A DNA stretch of 64,000 nucleotides from Symmachiella dynata (GTDB lineage: Bacteria; Planctomycetota; Planctomycetia; Planctomycetales; Planctomycetaceae): positions 6,996,001 through 7,060,000 of the forward strand of contig NZ_CP036276.1 in the NCBI RefSeq assembly GCF_007747995.1. The letters are read 5' to 3'. Made by a program: the position numbers and the translations under genes. The notes beneath the pieces were generated by a model that was given only the letters and a program-made list of their open reading frames with translations, made no database searches and had not been told where the DNA came from. Shown piece after piece: positions 7,795 through 16,510 of this stretch (positions within the stretch are counted from its first letter, which is position 1; every line of letters begins with the position of its first letter).

Positions 7795-8184
7795 ATGCCG
7801 ACACAAGACGAGATTTACGAAAAAGTTGCCGAGACGATGGTGGATGCCTTGGGTTTGGATGACGACGAAGTCACTCCCGAGGCGACCTTGGTCGGCGATT
7901 TGGGTGCGGAATCGATCGACTTTTTGGACATCGTGTTCCGTTTGGAAAAGACGTTCGATGTGAAGATTCCTCGCGGCGAATTGTTCCCAGAGAATCTGAC
8001 CGCCGGCGATCCCAATTTGGTCAAAGATGGCGTCGTGACCGAAGAAGGCTTGGCGACTTTGCGCGAAAAATTGCCGTTTGCAGATGTCGACAAGTTTGCT
8101 GCGGATCCCCAAGTGGAGAACATCGGCGACCTGTTCACCGTACAAATGATCGTCAATTACCTCGATAAAAAACTGGCGTCCTAA
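7795..8184 (+). CDS. Acyl carrier protein with an internal insertion
   Basis: The start is fixed by GGAGGAGG just before ATG 7795, giving 129 residues where a normal ACP has about 80. LVGDLGAESIDFLDIVFRLE holds the Ser (in ESID) that should carry 4'-phosphopantetheine. After FDVKIPRGELF, where an ordinary ACP goes quickly to its last helices, there are about 45 extra residues (LTAGDPNLV to KFAADPQ). The sequence then returns to ACP-like VENIGDLFTVQMIVNYL. The protein presumably carries acyl chains for the flanking FabG, dehydratases and FabF. The insertion may make it a specialised carrier. Confidence 0.9.
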   Translation: MPTQDEIYEKVAETMVDALGLDDDEVTPEATLVGDLGAESIDFLDIVFRLEKTFDVKIPRGELFPENLTAGDPNLVKDGVVTEEGLATLREKLPFADVDKFAADPQVENIGDLFTVQMIVNYLDKKLAS

Positions 8185-8214
8185 CGCACAGTTCGAGGTC
8201 GATTTTTAAACAGA

Positions 8215-8249
8215 CCGGTTCGGCGGGAGATTCGCCGGGCCGGCCTTTT
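8215..8249 (+). terminator. Hairpin with short T-tract after the ACP gene
   Basis: CCGGTTCGGCG (8215-8225) pairs with CGCCGGGCCGG (8233-8243), with two G-U pairs. CCTTTT follows. It could be a terminator or a partial one inside the cluster. Confidence 0.5.
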
Positions 8250-8314
8250 CACGTTGTTTGCGCGGATACCGCGGCCTAACGCGCGTTGCACCGAGAGCAG
8301 AGGCGAGTGATTCC

Positions 8315-8824
8315 ATGCGGTGGATCTGGATAGATCGGTTTACAGAGTTCGAAAGCGGTTCGCATGCCACGGCCGTTAAGAATGTCACGTTGGCCGAAGA
8401 GCATTTGCACGACCATTATCCCGGATTTCCGGTGATGCCCGGTTCGTTGATCATGGAAGGCTTGGCGCAAACGGGTGGGATTTTGCTCGGTGAGAAAAAC
8501 GACTTCGAGCATGTCGTGATTCTTGCCAAAATCCCCAAATGTGAATTTCACAGTTGGGCCTGTCCGGGCGACAAGCTGACCTATAAGGTCAACCTGGTGG
8601 AGTCTTCGGAGCAAGGCGGTATGGTGGAATGTACGGCAACGGCCGGGGACCGCCTCGTCGCTGAAGCCGAAATTGTGTTCGCCCATGTCGACAAAACCCG
8701 TCCGGAAGCGGCGGCGATTGATCAAAAGAACTTCGTGTTCAGCATGCGGTTGCTGGGTGTGATGGATGTCGGCAAAGCCGGGGACGGCAGTACGAAGATT
8801 TCCGTGAAAGCCGAATCCCACTAG
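8315..8824 (+). CDS. FabZ-like 3-hydroxyacyl-ACP dehydratase (second of two)
   Basis: The protein has 169 residues from ATG 8315 (MRWIWIDRF). [19 protein letters not shown] has the hotdog dehydratase layout with His and Glu in place. It differs from the first paralogue (HY for HF, EGL for EAM), so the two are not recent duplicates. The frame is open from 8258 but that part lacks similarity. It lies between the ACP and FabF genes. The roles could be dehydration versus isomerisation, or different chain lengths; this is inference. Confidence 0.87.
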   Translation: MRWIWIDRFTEFESGSHATAVKNVTLAEEHLHDHYPGFPVMPGSLIMEGLAQTGGILLGEKNDFEHVVILAKIPKCEFHSWACPGDKLTYKVNLVESSEQGGMVECTATAGDRLVAEAEIVFAHVDKTRPEAAAIDQKNFVFSMRLLGVMDVGKAGDGSTKISVKAESH

Positions 8825-9020
8825 CCGGACTGTTGACCCAGGATAAATTGAATCGACTGGGCGGTCCCTTTTCCACATCTACGAGAATCGTGCTTGGCCT
8901 ACAACGGGCTACGCGGATACAATAGTTGTCGTCCGCGGCACGTGATGGATGCCCGGCCGCCACAATTGAGTTTTCAAATCCCCGCGTTTCCATTCCTTTG
9001 AGAATTTGGATAGCAGTTCC

Positions 9021-10307
9021 ATGAGACGTCGAGTTGTCGTAACCGGAATCGGTTGTATCACGCCCGTGGGCAACACTGTGGAATCCATGTGGAAAGTCTT
9101 GCAGGAAGCGGGTAGCGGCGTGGGGCCGATTTCGCACTTCGATGCCTCCAACTTTCCCACGCAAATTGCCGGCGAAGTCAAAGGCTTCGACTTCAGCAGC
9201 TACGTCGATGACGAAAGCCTGTATGAACACGCTGGACGGAATGTTCGCTTTGCCATTGGGGCGGCGACCGACGCGATTAAAGATTCAGGGCTGATGGACG
9301 ACCCGAATCTCGACCCGGTCGATTTCGGCGTCTATTTGGGAGCCGGTGAAGGGCAACAGGACTTCATGAGCCTGATGCGGATCATCGCCGATGCCTCGAA
9401 AAACGGCGAAGTCGACTTGGTGCAATTCACGCGAAACGGTTTGGCGGCTTTGCATCCTCAAGCGGAATTGGAACAAGAACCCAATATGCCGGTGGGGCAC
9501 TTGGCATCGATTTTCAATGCCCAAGGCCCAAATGCCAATTGTCTAACTGCCTGTGCCGCCTCCAGCCAAGCAATCGGCGAAGCGACGGAAATTATTCGTC
9601 GTGGCGATGCGGACGTCATGTTGTCGGGCGGAGCGCACAGCATGATTCACCCGTTTGGCGTGACCGGGTTTAACCTGCTAACGGCGTTATCGACCAATAA
9701 CGAGGTCCCCCAAGCCGCGTCGCGTCCCTTCGATAAAAACCGCGATGGTTTCGTGTTGGGTGAAGGGGCAGGGATGTTGGTTTTGGAAGAATTGGATCGG
9801 GCCAAGGCACGGGGCGCCAAGATTTATGCGGAGATCGCCGGTTATGGTTCCACGGCAGATGCGTTTCGCATTACCGATACACACCCCGAAGGACGGGGAG
9901 CGATTGCCTGTATCAAAATGGCGCTCAATGATGCGAAGGTGAATACGGATCAAATCGACTATGTGAACGCGCATGGCACCAGCACTTCGGTGAATGACCG
10001 CGTGGAAACATTAGCCATCAAAGGCGCATTGGGCGATGATGCTCGCAACACTCCGGTTTCCAGCATCAAAAGCATGATGGGACACTTGATCGCCGCTGCG
10101 GGAAGCGTGGAAGCAATCACGTGCATCTTGGCGATGCGCGATGGCGTTCTGCCACCGACGATCAATTACGAGACTCCTGATCCTGATTGCGATCTGGACT
10201 ATGTCCCGAACGAATCGCGTCCGCAACAAGTCTCGCGGGCGCTGTCCAACAGCTTTGGATTTGGCGGGCAGAATATTTCGCTTATTTTCTCCAAGTTCCA
10301 AGACTGA
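9021..10307 (+). CDS. fabF: Beta-ketoacyl-ACP synthase (FabF/KAS II type)
   Basis: The protein has 428 residues from ATG 9021 (MRRRVVVTGIG). The Cys-His-His triad is complete: CLTACAASSQAIGEA, NAHGTSTSVNDRVE and SMMGHLIAAAGSVEA. The end NSFGFGGQNISLIF is typical. It condenses malonyl-ACP with acyl-ACP. Relative to common FabF the region LVQFTRNGLAALHPQAELEQ looks lineage-specific. This is the last enzyme of the fab-type cluster. Confidence 0.94.
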   Translation: MRRRVVVTGIGCITPVGNTVESMWKVLQEAGSGVGPISHFDASNFPTQIAGEVKGFDFSSYVDDESLYEHAGRNVRFAIGAATDAIKDSGLMDDPNLDPVDFGVYLGAGEGQQDFMSLMRIIADASKNGEVDLVQFTRNGLAALHPQAELEQEPNMPVGHLASIFNAQGPNANCLTACAASSQAIGEATEIIRRGDADVMLSGGAHSMIHPFGVTGFNLLTALSTNNEVPQAASRPFDKNRDGFVLGEGAGMLVLEELDRAKARGAKIYAEIAGYGSTADAFRITDTHPEGRGAIACIKMALNDAKVNTDQIDYVNAHGTSTSVNDRVETLAIKGALGDDARNTPVSSIKSMMGHLIAAAGSVEAITCILAMRDGVLPPTINYETPDPDCDLDYVPNESRPQQVSRALSNSFGFGGQNISLIFSKFQD

Positions 10308-10664
10308 GCTGTGGGCACCCAAGTGGTCCAGTTTGGGCGTCACACTAGGTGGAGCTCGGCGTTTGAAATCGTTCCTGGGGCGGGACGGGACCGATTTCAG
10401 TTGAAATGTGGGACAAAGATCCCTAAAATCGCGGATTGCGGCAATTTCTCTCGGTCACCGCAACGAATCGTGCGGTCAGTGTTTTTGATCGTCAAACTTG
10501 CGGAATTCTAGGGCTTTAGAACGTCCAATCTGTTGTGTCGCTTATGGCGGCTAAGCGGGTGATTCAGATATAAATCGAGTCGAGCAGTCGCTCGGCACGA
10601 GCATGACAGTCAACCGGCGGCATGTTGCCGCAGTGGTTTTTGAGACAGTGAAGAGAGGTTTAAC
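10308..10664. other. Gene-free stretch after fabF
   Basis: I see no convincing gene here. It presumably holds the promoter of the small basic protein; GATATAAATC near 10566-10575 could supply a -10 box, but no good -35 is visible. Confidence 0.4.
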
Positions 10665-10874
10665 GTGACAGTTCATAAGAGTTTACGTCGGGGAGGCCGT
10701 CTGGCACGTTCGCGGAATGTGTTGACGCGAGCGGAGCGGGTCGCCCAAATGAAGTCGGAAGATCGCTGGGTCGAAGGACGCAGTCCTCTGGGACTTCCCA
10801 AGGTTCGGGTCATTAAGTTGGTAATTGGCAAAAAGAAGAAGAAGAAATCTGCGGAAGAAGACGAAACTAAGTGA
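10665..10874 (+). CDS. PVC-superphylum small basic protein
   Basis: This is a 69-residue, strongly basic protein starting at GTG after AGAGAGG. MTVHKSLRRGG, RSRNVLTRAERV and GLPKVRVIK match, from memory, a short family found in Planctomycetes, Verrucomicrobia and Chlamydiae (the TIGR04137 type) and regarded as a PVC signature, perhaps associated with ribosomes or RNA. The C-terminus is a Lys-rich tail, then acidic. No enzymatic motif is present. It is a useful phylum marker for this window. Confidence 0.85.
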   Translation: MTVHKSLRRGGRLARSRNVLTRAERVAQMKSEDRWVEGRSPLGLPKVRVIKLVIGKKKKKKSAEEDETK

Positions 10875-11212
10875 GAAGGACGCTAGAGGAGTTCCGGCGA
10901 CGGCTATGTACGGTCGTCATGCGGTAATTCCCGAGATTTTGAGCGGATTCGCCAAATACCAGGATGGATATTTGCCCGTATCGGATTCTCACGCGTTTGC
11001 TTTTGGAACACGGTCTGAATGTGCGCCGTCGTACAAAAGTCACCGGGACCCGCCAGAGGAGGTCGGGCTGGTAAAGCATCCTTCGCGTTTTCGTTTTCGT
11101 TGGTCGAGCCACATAGGGCTGCTGGTCGATACTCGAATTGATGGGTATTGGATGAGCGGTGGGTCGCCTGTCGAATCGGCTTAGATACTGCACGAATTCG
11201 CGGACAGGAGTC
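10875..11212. other. Gene-free stretch before the GH3-type gene
   Basis: The open frames here (for example 10825-11184 on the plus strand) have no protein-like character and overlap the small basic protein. I see nothing further. Confidence 0.4.
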
Positions 11213-12961
11213 ATGCTCGATACAGTCCGATACTGGGGCGGTGCACCAATCCGTCTCCGCATGCGCCGTCAAGTTGCGAGCTTTGTAAAGGCTACGCAAA
11301 ATTCACGTGGTGCGCAAAATGCCGTCCTTCAGCGACTCATCGCGCTCAATGCAGACAGCGATTTTGGTCGCCAGCACGGCTTTTCTGAGATTCGCAACGT
11401 GGCTGATTTCCGCGCCCGTTTGCCGATTTCTGATTACGAATATTTCCGCCCCTACATTGAGCGGCTCAAGAACGGTGAGAGTTCAGCGCTGTTGGGCCCG
11501 CAAAACCGGTTGTTGATGTTCGCGCTCACTAGCGGAACAACCTCGGGTGCGAAATACATTCCGATCACGTCACAATTCATGGACGACTATCGTCTCGGTT
11601 GGCGGATCTGGGGTGTCTGTGCCTACGATGACCACCGCGCTTTGTACAAGCGGCGGATCGTGCAGCTCAGTAGCGACTACGACCAGTTTCGCACGCCGGG
11701 GGGAACGCCTTGCGGCAATATCAGCGGGCTGGCCTGCGAAATGCTCAATCCGCTGATCCAAACGATGTATACCGTGCCCAAGCCGGTGATGAAAATCAAA
11801 GATCCGCGGTCGAAGTACTACGCCATGCTGCGTGCGGCGATCATGGACTCGAAAGTGGGCATCGTCACCACGGCCAACCCGAGCACGCTGCTGCATCTGG
11901 CGAAGTTGGCGGACGAATGTCGTGAGGACTTGATTCGCGACATTGCCGACGGCACGTTGTCGTCGAAGGTGACAGTCGATGATGAGATTCGCCGTGGATT
12001 GCGGAACAAGACACGGGCAAATCCGCGACGGGCACGCGAACTAGAAGCGATCGTCAATCGGACGGGACACCTGTATCCCAAGGACTTTTGGCCCGAGTTG
12101 GAACTGCTGTCGGTCTGGACCGGTGGCAGCATGGGACCGTACTTGGCGGGCCTGCCGCAGTTTTACGGTGAAAACAACATCCGCGACCACGGTCTGTCAG
12201 CCAGCGAAGGTCGCATGACGATTCCTTTGTCCAGCAATACGTCGTCCGGCGTGCTCGATGCAACGTCGCACTTTTTCGAGTTTATTCCTGAAGAGGAAAT
12301 GGGCTCAGACGATCCCACAGTGCTTGAAGCGCATGAGCTGGTCGAAGACCGGAACTATTTCATCCTGTTGACGACTGCATCGGGGCTGTACCGCTACGAT
12401 ATTCACGATGTCGTCCGCTGCACAGGATTTCTGGGAACGACGCCGACATTGGAGTTCCTCAATAAGGGGGCTCACATTTCCAGCATCACGGGCGAGAAGA
12501 TTTCGGAAAGCCAAATTGTCGCCGCTGTTCGCGAAAGCGTCGATCCGCTGGGTCTGGAGCTGGGACATTTTACGGTCGTTCCGTCGTGGGGTGAGCCGCC
12601 GCAGTATCGATTCTTGGTGGAAGAAACGAATCTGCCTTCAGCTGATGTCGGCGCGAAAATTGTGGCCAGCACCGACCACTGCTTGAAGAGGTTGAACCCC
12701 GAGTACGACGAAAAACGAAATACCGGCCGACTGGGACCAATGACGATGCAGTTATTGCCCAAAGGAACCTGGGAGAAGTTTTGCGTCAAACGGCAATCCC
12801 GTGTGGGGGGTAGCCTTGAGCAATACAAGCATCCCTGCCTAGTCCCGCAGTTGGAATTCTACCAGGAGTTTATGGACGAATTCGTCAATGGTCGGCGGAC
12901 GGACACCGATGGGATTCCGCGTCCTTACTCGTCAGCAGCAAATCGAGTGGATGCTAAATAG
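11213..12961 (+). CDS. GH3-family acyl-adenylating (acyl-amido synthetase-like) protein
   Basis: The protein has 582 residues from ATG 11213 (MLDTVRYWGG). The ATP-binding motif FALTSGTTSGAKYIPIT and the later SASEGRM and LYRYDIHDVV segments are those of the GH3 superfamily. Plant members adenylate a carboxylate (for example jasmonate or IAA) and conjugate it to an amino acid. Bacterial members are largely uncharacterised. Its place downstream of the fab-type cluster makes a lipid or acyl acid a reasonable substrate guess. It converges on the kinase gene, overlapping it by 37 bp at the 3' ends. Confidence 0.88.
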   Translation: MLDTVRYWGGAPIRLRMRRQVASFVKATQNSRGAQNAVLQRLIALNADSDFGRQHGFSEIRNVADFRARLPISDYEYFRPYIERLKNGESSALLGPQNRLLMFALTSGTTSGAKYIPITSQFMDDYRLGWRIWGVCAYDDHRALYKRRIVQLSSDYDQFRTPGGTPCGNISGLACEMLNPLIQTMYTVPKPVMKIKDPRSKYYAMLRAAIMDSKVGIVTTANPSTLLHLAKLADECREDLIRDIADGTLSSKVTVDDEIRRGLRNKTRANPRRARELEAIVNRTGHLYPKDFWPELELLSVWTGGSMGPYLAGLPQFYGENNIRDHGLSASEGRMTIPLSSNTSSGVLDATSHFFEFIPEEEMGSDDPTVLEAHELVEDRNYFILLTTASGLYRYDIHDVVRCTGFLGTTPTLEFLNKGAHISSITGEKISESQIVAAVRESVDPLGLELGHFTVVPSWGEPPQYRFLVEETNLPSADVGAKIVASTDHCLKRLNPEYDEKRNTGRLGPMTMQLLPKGTWEKFCVKRQSRVGGSLEQYKHPCLVPQLEFYQEFMDEFVNGRRTDTDGIPRPYSSAANRVDAK

Positions 12962-14049
12962 ATCGATTCAGACTCAGATTCGGACTCGGCCGCTGATTGG
13001 GAGCGGTCGGGGAAATCGGTGAGTTCGATTTCTTCCATCCAATGCCGGATCTCCGCAACGTACTCGCTGGACAGATCGCCTTTGACAAGGACGTTTTGAA
13101 ACTCGGCTGCTCCGTGTCGTGCAAGATCGGCGTCTTCGGCCGTTTTGAATCGTTTTTCCGGGTCGGGGTGCACCAGCTTTCGCAGCATCCGAATCAGCAA
13201 CTCGTTGAACGCCAATTCTTCAGGCGGCAGCAACTGGGGAAGTTGGTCGAGGATGGTGTGTTTTGCTTTGAGCGCGGCATTGAGACTTTTTTTGCCGAGA
13301 AAAGGTTGTGCCCCCGTGAGCATTTCGATGAGGACGTAACCCAAGCCGGCCAAGTCGGCTGCGGGTGAGCCGACGGTGCCCTGCAGGACTTCCGGTGCGG
13401 CATAGGCGGGTGTGCAGCGTCCCGTTTCCGGCCGATTGCGAAGATCATAGGCCGATCCGATATCGATGATCTTCACGCTCCCAGTCCGTTTGAGCATGAT
13501 GTTGGCCGGTTTAATGTCGCTATGAACAATCCCGCGGCGGTGCAGCGCATCGAGCGCGGAGAGGCAACCGCGAAACACGGCGATAGCAAATGCCGGCCGA
13601 AGACGCGGTTTCTCCAGGCCGCGTGTTACAACGACCTCATTGATATCGCGCCAGCGTTCCGCCGAGACGCGTGACTTGAGATGTTTCATCATGCCCGGCT
13701 TGAGCAGGCGTTGTAAGTCGAATCCGTCGACCCATTCCATCTCCAACAGCCGCAAGCCATCAATGGCTACGAAGTCGTGAACAGCGATCAAATTGTCGTG
13801 TTGAACGCCGGCAACCTGAGAGGAGACCTGGGCGATGCGGGTCATTTCCCGCTCGTATTTGGCGGTTTCGTCAAAATGCTCGGGGGAAAAGATTTTGAGG
13901 GCGACAGGCAGTGAAAAGCCGTCCACACCACTGCGTTCACTGAGATAAACGACCCCTTGTCCCCCGACTCCGATACGGCGCAGAAAAGGGCGTTGCGCGA
14001 CCCAATCGAGCTTTTGCCGCTCGAGTATCGCGTTGTAATTGGCCAGCAA
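12925..14049 (-). CDS. Serine/threonine protein kinase
   Basis: About 374 residues from TTG 14049. Kinase motifs in order are GVGGQGVVYL (glycine loop), VALKIF (ATP Lys), HSDIKPANIM (catalytic loop, Ser replacing the usual Arg of HRD), IIDIGSA (in place of DFG) and YAAPEVL. The C-terminus has a Ser/Glu repeat (ESESESES). There is no transmembrane helix, so it is cytosolic. The start is doubtful: in-frame codons continue upstream to a TAA through LNGPPQDPSSVQQD, which looks coding, with only CTG (14091) as a possible initiator. It overlaps the GH3-type gene convergently. Confidence 0.9.
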   Translation of the reverse strand: MLANYNAILERQKLDWVAQRPFLRRIGVGGQGVVYLSERSGVDGFSLPVALKIFSPEHFDETAKYEREMTRIAQVSSQVAGVQHDNLIAVHDFVAIDGLRLLEMEWVDGFDLQRLLKPGMMKHLKSRVSAERWRDINEVVVTRGLEKPRLRPAFAIAVFRGCLSALDALHRRGIVHSDIKPANIMLKRTGSVKIIDIGSAYDLRNRPETGRCTPAYAAPEVLQGTVGSPAADLAGLGYVLIEMLTGAQPFLGKKSLNAALKAKHTILDQLPQLLPPEELAFNELLIRMLRKLVHPDPEKRFKTAEDADLARHGAAEFQNVLVKGDLSSEYVAEIRHWMEEIELTDFPDRSQSAAESESESESIYLASTRFAADE

Positions 14050-14307
14050 ATCCTGCTGGACGCTGCTGGGATCCTGTGGGGGGCCGTTCAGAGGTTATTC
14101 CTCACAATGGGAAGCAACCCCGCGAAAGGGGCTGGGTGGATGTGACACTCGAGATGTTCTTCAGACATCACGTGCCGACAGGGTCCTGGACACCAAAATT
14201 CGGCCAACGGTTCGCAGAGGGATGCGGCGAACTTAGCACGATCTTAACACAAACCTTGGGCGAGGAAAGGTATTTTTCGGCAACAGTCTTTCCGCAGGTC
14301 GCAAATA

Positions 14308-15255
14308 TCAATCAAACAAATAGCTGACTGATTCAGCGCGGTGGATGCGTTTGATCGCCTCGCCCAGTAAGGGGGCGACGGTGACGGTGTGCAGGTTGGG
14401 GAGGTCTTGAGCTTTGGCGATTGGCAAGCTGTTGGTGACGACCACTTCCTTGACAGGAGCTTCGCACAAACGTGACACCGCTGAACCACAAAACACGGCA
14501 TGGGCGGCGCTGATGTAGATTTCTTCGGCTCCATGCTTGTGGGCGACGTCGGCAGCGCCGCAGATCGAACCGGCTGTGGAGATCATATCGTCGAACAGTA
14601 CGGCAATTTTGCCCTGCAGTGGTTCGCCGATGAGATTGGCCTGTTGCGTGCGGGTGGCACTGCTGCGGCGTTTGTCGACGATGGTCAAACTGCCGCCCAG
14701 ATGGCGCTGATGATGCAAGGCGCGCTTAATGCTGCCCTCGTCGGGACTGACAATGGCCAGCTTGTCGGGGGGCAAATTCAGTGAACGGAAGTATTGATCC
14801 AGAATCGGCGCTGCATAGAGGTGGTCAACCGGCAGGTCGAAGAACCCTTGGATTTGGGCGGCATGCAGATCCATCGTCAGCACGCGATCGGCACCGGCGG
14901 TGACGATCATGTTGGCGGCCAACTTGGCGGTGATCGGAACGCGTCCGGCGTCTTTGCGGTCTTGTCGCGCGTAGCCAAAATAGGGGATGACTGTGGTGAT
15001 CCGTTCGGCGCTGGCCCGTTTGCAGGCGTCGATCATGATCAACAACTCCATCAAGTTGTCATTGACCGGCGGGCCGGTGGGTTGAAACAAGAACACATCG
15101 CGGCCACGAATGTTCTGCTCCAATTTGCAGCCAATTTCCCCATCGGGAAAATCCCAGAGATCGATTTTCCCGAGCGTGATGCCGAGATAATCGGCGACTT
15201 CGCGGGCCAATTCGGGATGTGCCCGGCCGCTGATCAGCGTGAGAATATCGTGCAT
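14308..15255 (-). CDS. prs: Ribose-phosphate pyrophosphokinase (PRPP synthetase)
   Basis: The protein has 315 residues from ATG 15255 (MHDILTLISG). It makes PRPP from ribose-5-phosphate and ATP for nucleotide, His and Trp synthesis. FPDGEI, YARQDRK (catalytic flexible loop), TMDLHAAQIQGFF and the PRPP loop VLFDDMISTAGSI are all present. The frame extends to 15306 without similarity. It lies downstream of the GlmU-like gene on the same strand, the same glmU-prs linkage seen in many bacteria. Confidence 0.96.
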   Translation of the reverse strand: MHDILTLISGRAHPELAREVADYLGITLGKIDLWDFPDGEIGCKLEQNIRGRDVFLFQPTGPPVNDNLMELLIMIDACKRASAERITTVIPYFGYARQDRKDAGRVPITAKLAANMIVTAGADRVLTMDLHAAQIQGFFDLPVDHLYAAPILDQYFRSLNLPPDKLAIVSPDEGSIKRALHHQRHLGGSLTIVDKRRSSATRTQQANLIGEPLQGKIAVLFDDMISTAGSICGAADVAHKHGAEEIYISAAHAVFCGSAVSRLCEAPVKEVVVTNSLPIAKAQDLPNLHTVTVAPLLGEAIKRIHRAESVSYLFD

Positions 15256-15406
15256 GGCGGATTTTGCTGCGCGCGGGAACGTGGCGGAGTGAGAGAGTAC
15301 CGACACGCGCCATTGAATCGCGGGGCGGGGGGAGTGTCAAGGGTTCGGCGGTGAAGGAGTGGTGGGGGGACGGGTCGGGGTAGGCGCTCGTTTGATTTTG
15401 ATGGCG

Positions 15407-15441
15407 AGCCTCACGCCTGTTCCCTCACGCCTGATGCCTGG
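15407..15441. repeat. Heptamer-periodic mosaic repeat
   Basis: It reads as consecutive 7-mers GCCTCAC GCCTGTT etc., five units, between prs and the GlmU-like gene. See the other heptamer loci at 16511, 17257, 19145, 19556, 25611, 27340, 39841, 45616 and 45886. Confidence 0.6.
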
Positions 15442-15524
15442 GTGGGGAGACCTTCGGTCGGGGGGGTGCGGGGTCGGGAGACCCGCGCACAGCGTTTGGC
15501 CCGCGCACAACGTTTGGGCCACGC

Positions 15525-16493
15525 TCAGCCGATGCGTTCGAATGCTGCGACTGTTGTGCCGTCGGGGAGGTTGGCTGTTCCGTCGATGGCTGCGTGGGGG
15601 CCGATTTGGCAGTTGTTGCCGATGGTGACCGGGCCGCTGATTGTGGTGAAGGGGTAGATCGTGGTGTCGCGGCCGATCTGGGCGCGGGGGTCGATGTAGG
15701 TTTGTGCCGGGTCGACGATCGTGGTGCCCTCGAGCATCAGGGCCTGCATGGTGGCGTCCTGGATGCTGCGATGCACCTGGGCGAGTTGATCGCGGCTATT
15801 GACGCCCAAGGCTTCTTCGATGGTCAACCGCTGGGCGGCGACGACGCGTTGGCCATCAGCCAGCATGATGGCGGGGGCGTCGGTCAGGTAGAGTTCACCC
15901 TGCTTGTTGTCGGTGTTGACGTGTTTCAGGGCAGCGAAGAGTCGCTGATTGTCGAAGACGTAGCAACCGACGTTGATTTCGGTGATCGCTTTTTGAGCAG
16001 CATCAGCGTCTTTCTCTTCGACGATGCACTGGAATTCGCCGTCGGCATTGCGGACGATGCGGCCGAGTCCGAAATTGTTTTCGGTGACAGCGGTGCCGAT
16101 CACGCAGGAAGCTTTTTCGTCTTCATAGTCCTTGAGCAGGGCGGAGAAAGAACTGCTTTGCATCAGCGGCGCGTCGCCGGTGAGGATCATGGTGGCGCCG
16201 TCGTGCTGGCGGAGGTTTTCTTCACAGACCATCACCGCATGCCCGGTGCCGTTTTGTTGGGCCTGCAAGGCAAATTCGACATCCTTGTGCACCGAGAGCG
16301 CGGTTTTGACCTGCTCTGCTTCATGACCCACGACAACGACCAGCCGCTCGACACCGGCGGAACGGGCGGCATCGAGGACGTATTCGATCATCGGCCGGCC
16401 GCACAATGGGTGCAGGACCTTGGGCGTCGCCGATTTCATACGGGTGCTTTTTCCGGCAGCGAGGACGATGGCGACGGGGGCGGCGGCGGGCAT
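15525..16493 (-). CDS. glmU: GlmU-like UDP-GlcNAc pyrophosphorylase, short C-terminal left-handed helix
   Basis: The protein has 322 residues, against about 450 for bifunctional GlmU. The N-terminal nucleotidyltransferase domain is complete: AIVLAAGKSTRMKS (about residues 8-21), QNGTGHAV, TGDAPL and EINVGCYVF. After LGVNSRDQLA only a few hexapeptide turns remain (TYIDPRAQIG to TVAAFERIG). The part that would carry the acetyltransferase His and the acetyl-CoA site is missing. It should therefore form UDP-GlcNAc from GlcNAc-1-P but not acetylate GlcN-1-P. No frame downstream of the stop resumes the missing domain. It is co-directional with prs. Confidence 0.87.
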   Translation of the reverse strand: MPAAAPVAIVLAAGKSTRMKSATPKVLHPLCGRPMIEYVLDAARSAGVERLVVVVGHEAEQVKTALSVHKDVEFALQAQQNGTGHAVMVCEENLRQHDGATMILTGDAPLMQSSSFSALLKDYEDEKASCVIGTAVTENNFGLGRIVRNADGEFQCIVEEKDADAAQKAITEINVGCYVFDNQRLFAALKHVNTDNKQGELYLTDAPAIMLADGQRVVAAQRLTIEEALGVNSRDQLAQVHRSIQDATMQALMLEGTTIVDPAQTYIDPRAQIGRDTTIYPFTTISGPVTIGNNCQIGPHAAIDGTANLPDGTTVAAFERIG

Positions 16494-16510
16494 GGTGTGG
16501 CTCTTTTTTT

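Noticed and set aside
10825-11184. 119-codon plus-strand frame
   Set aside because: It overlaps the small basic protein in another frame and has no recognisable composition or start signal.
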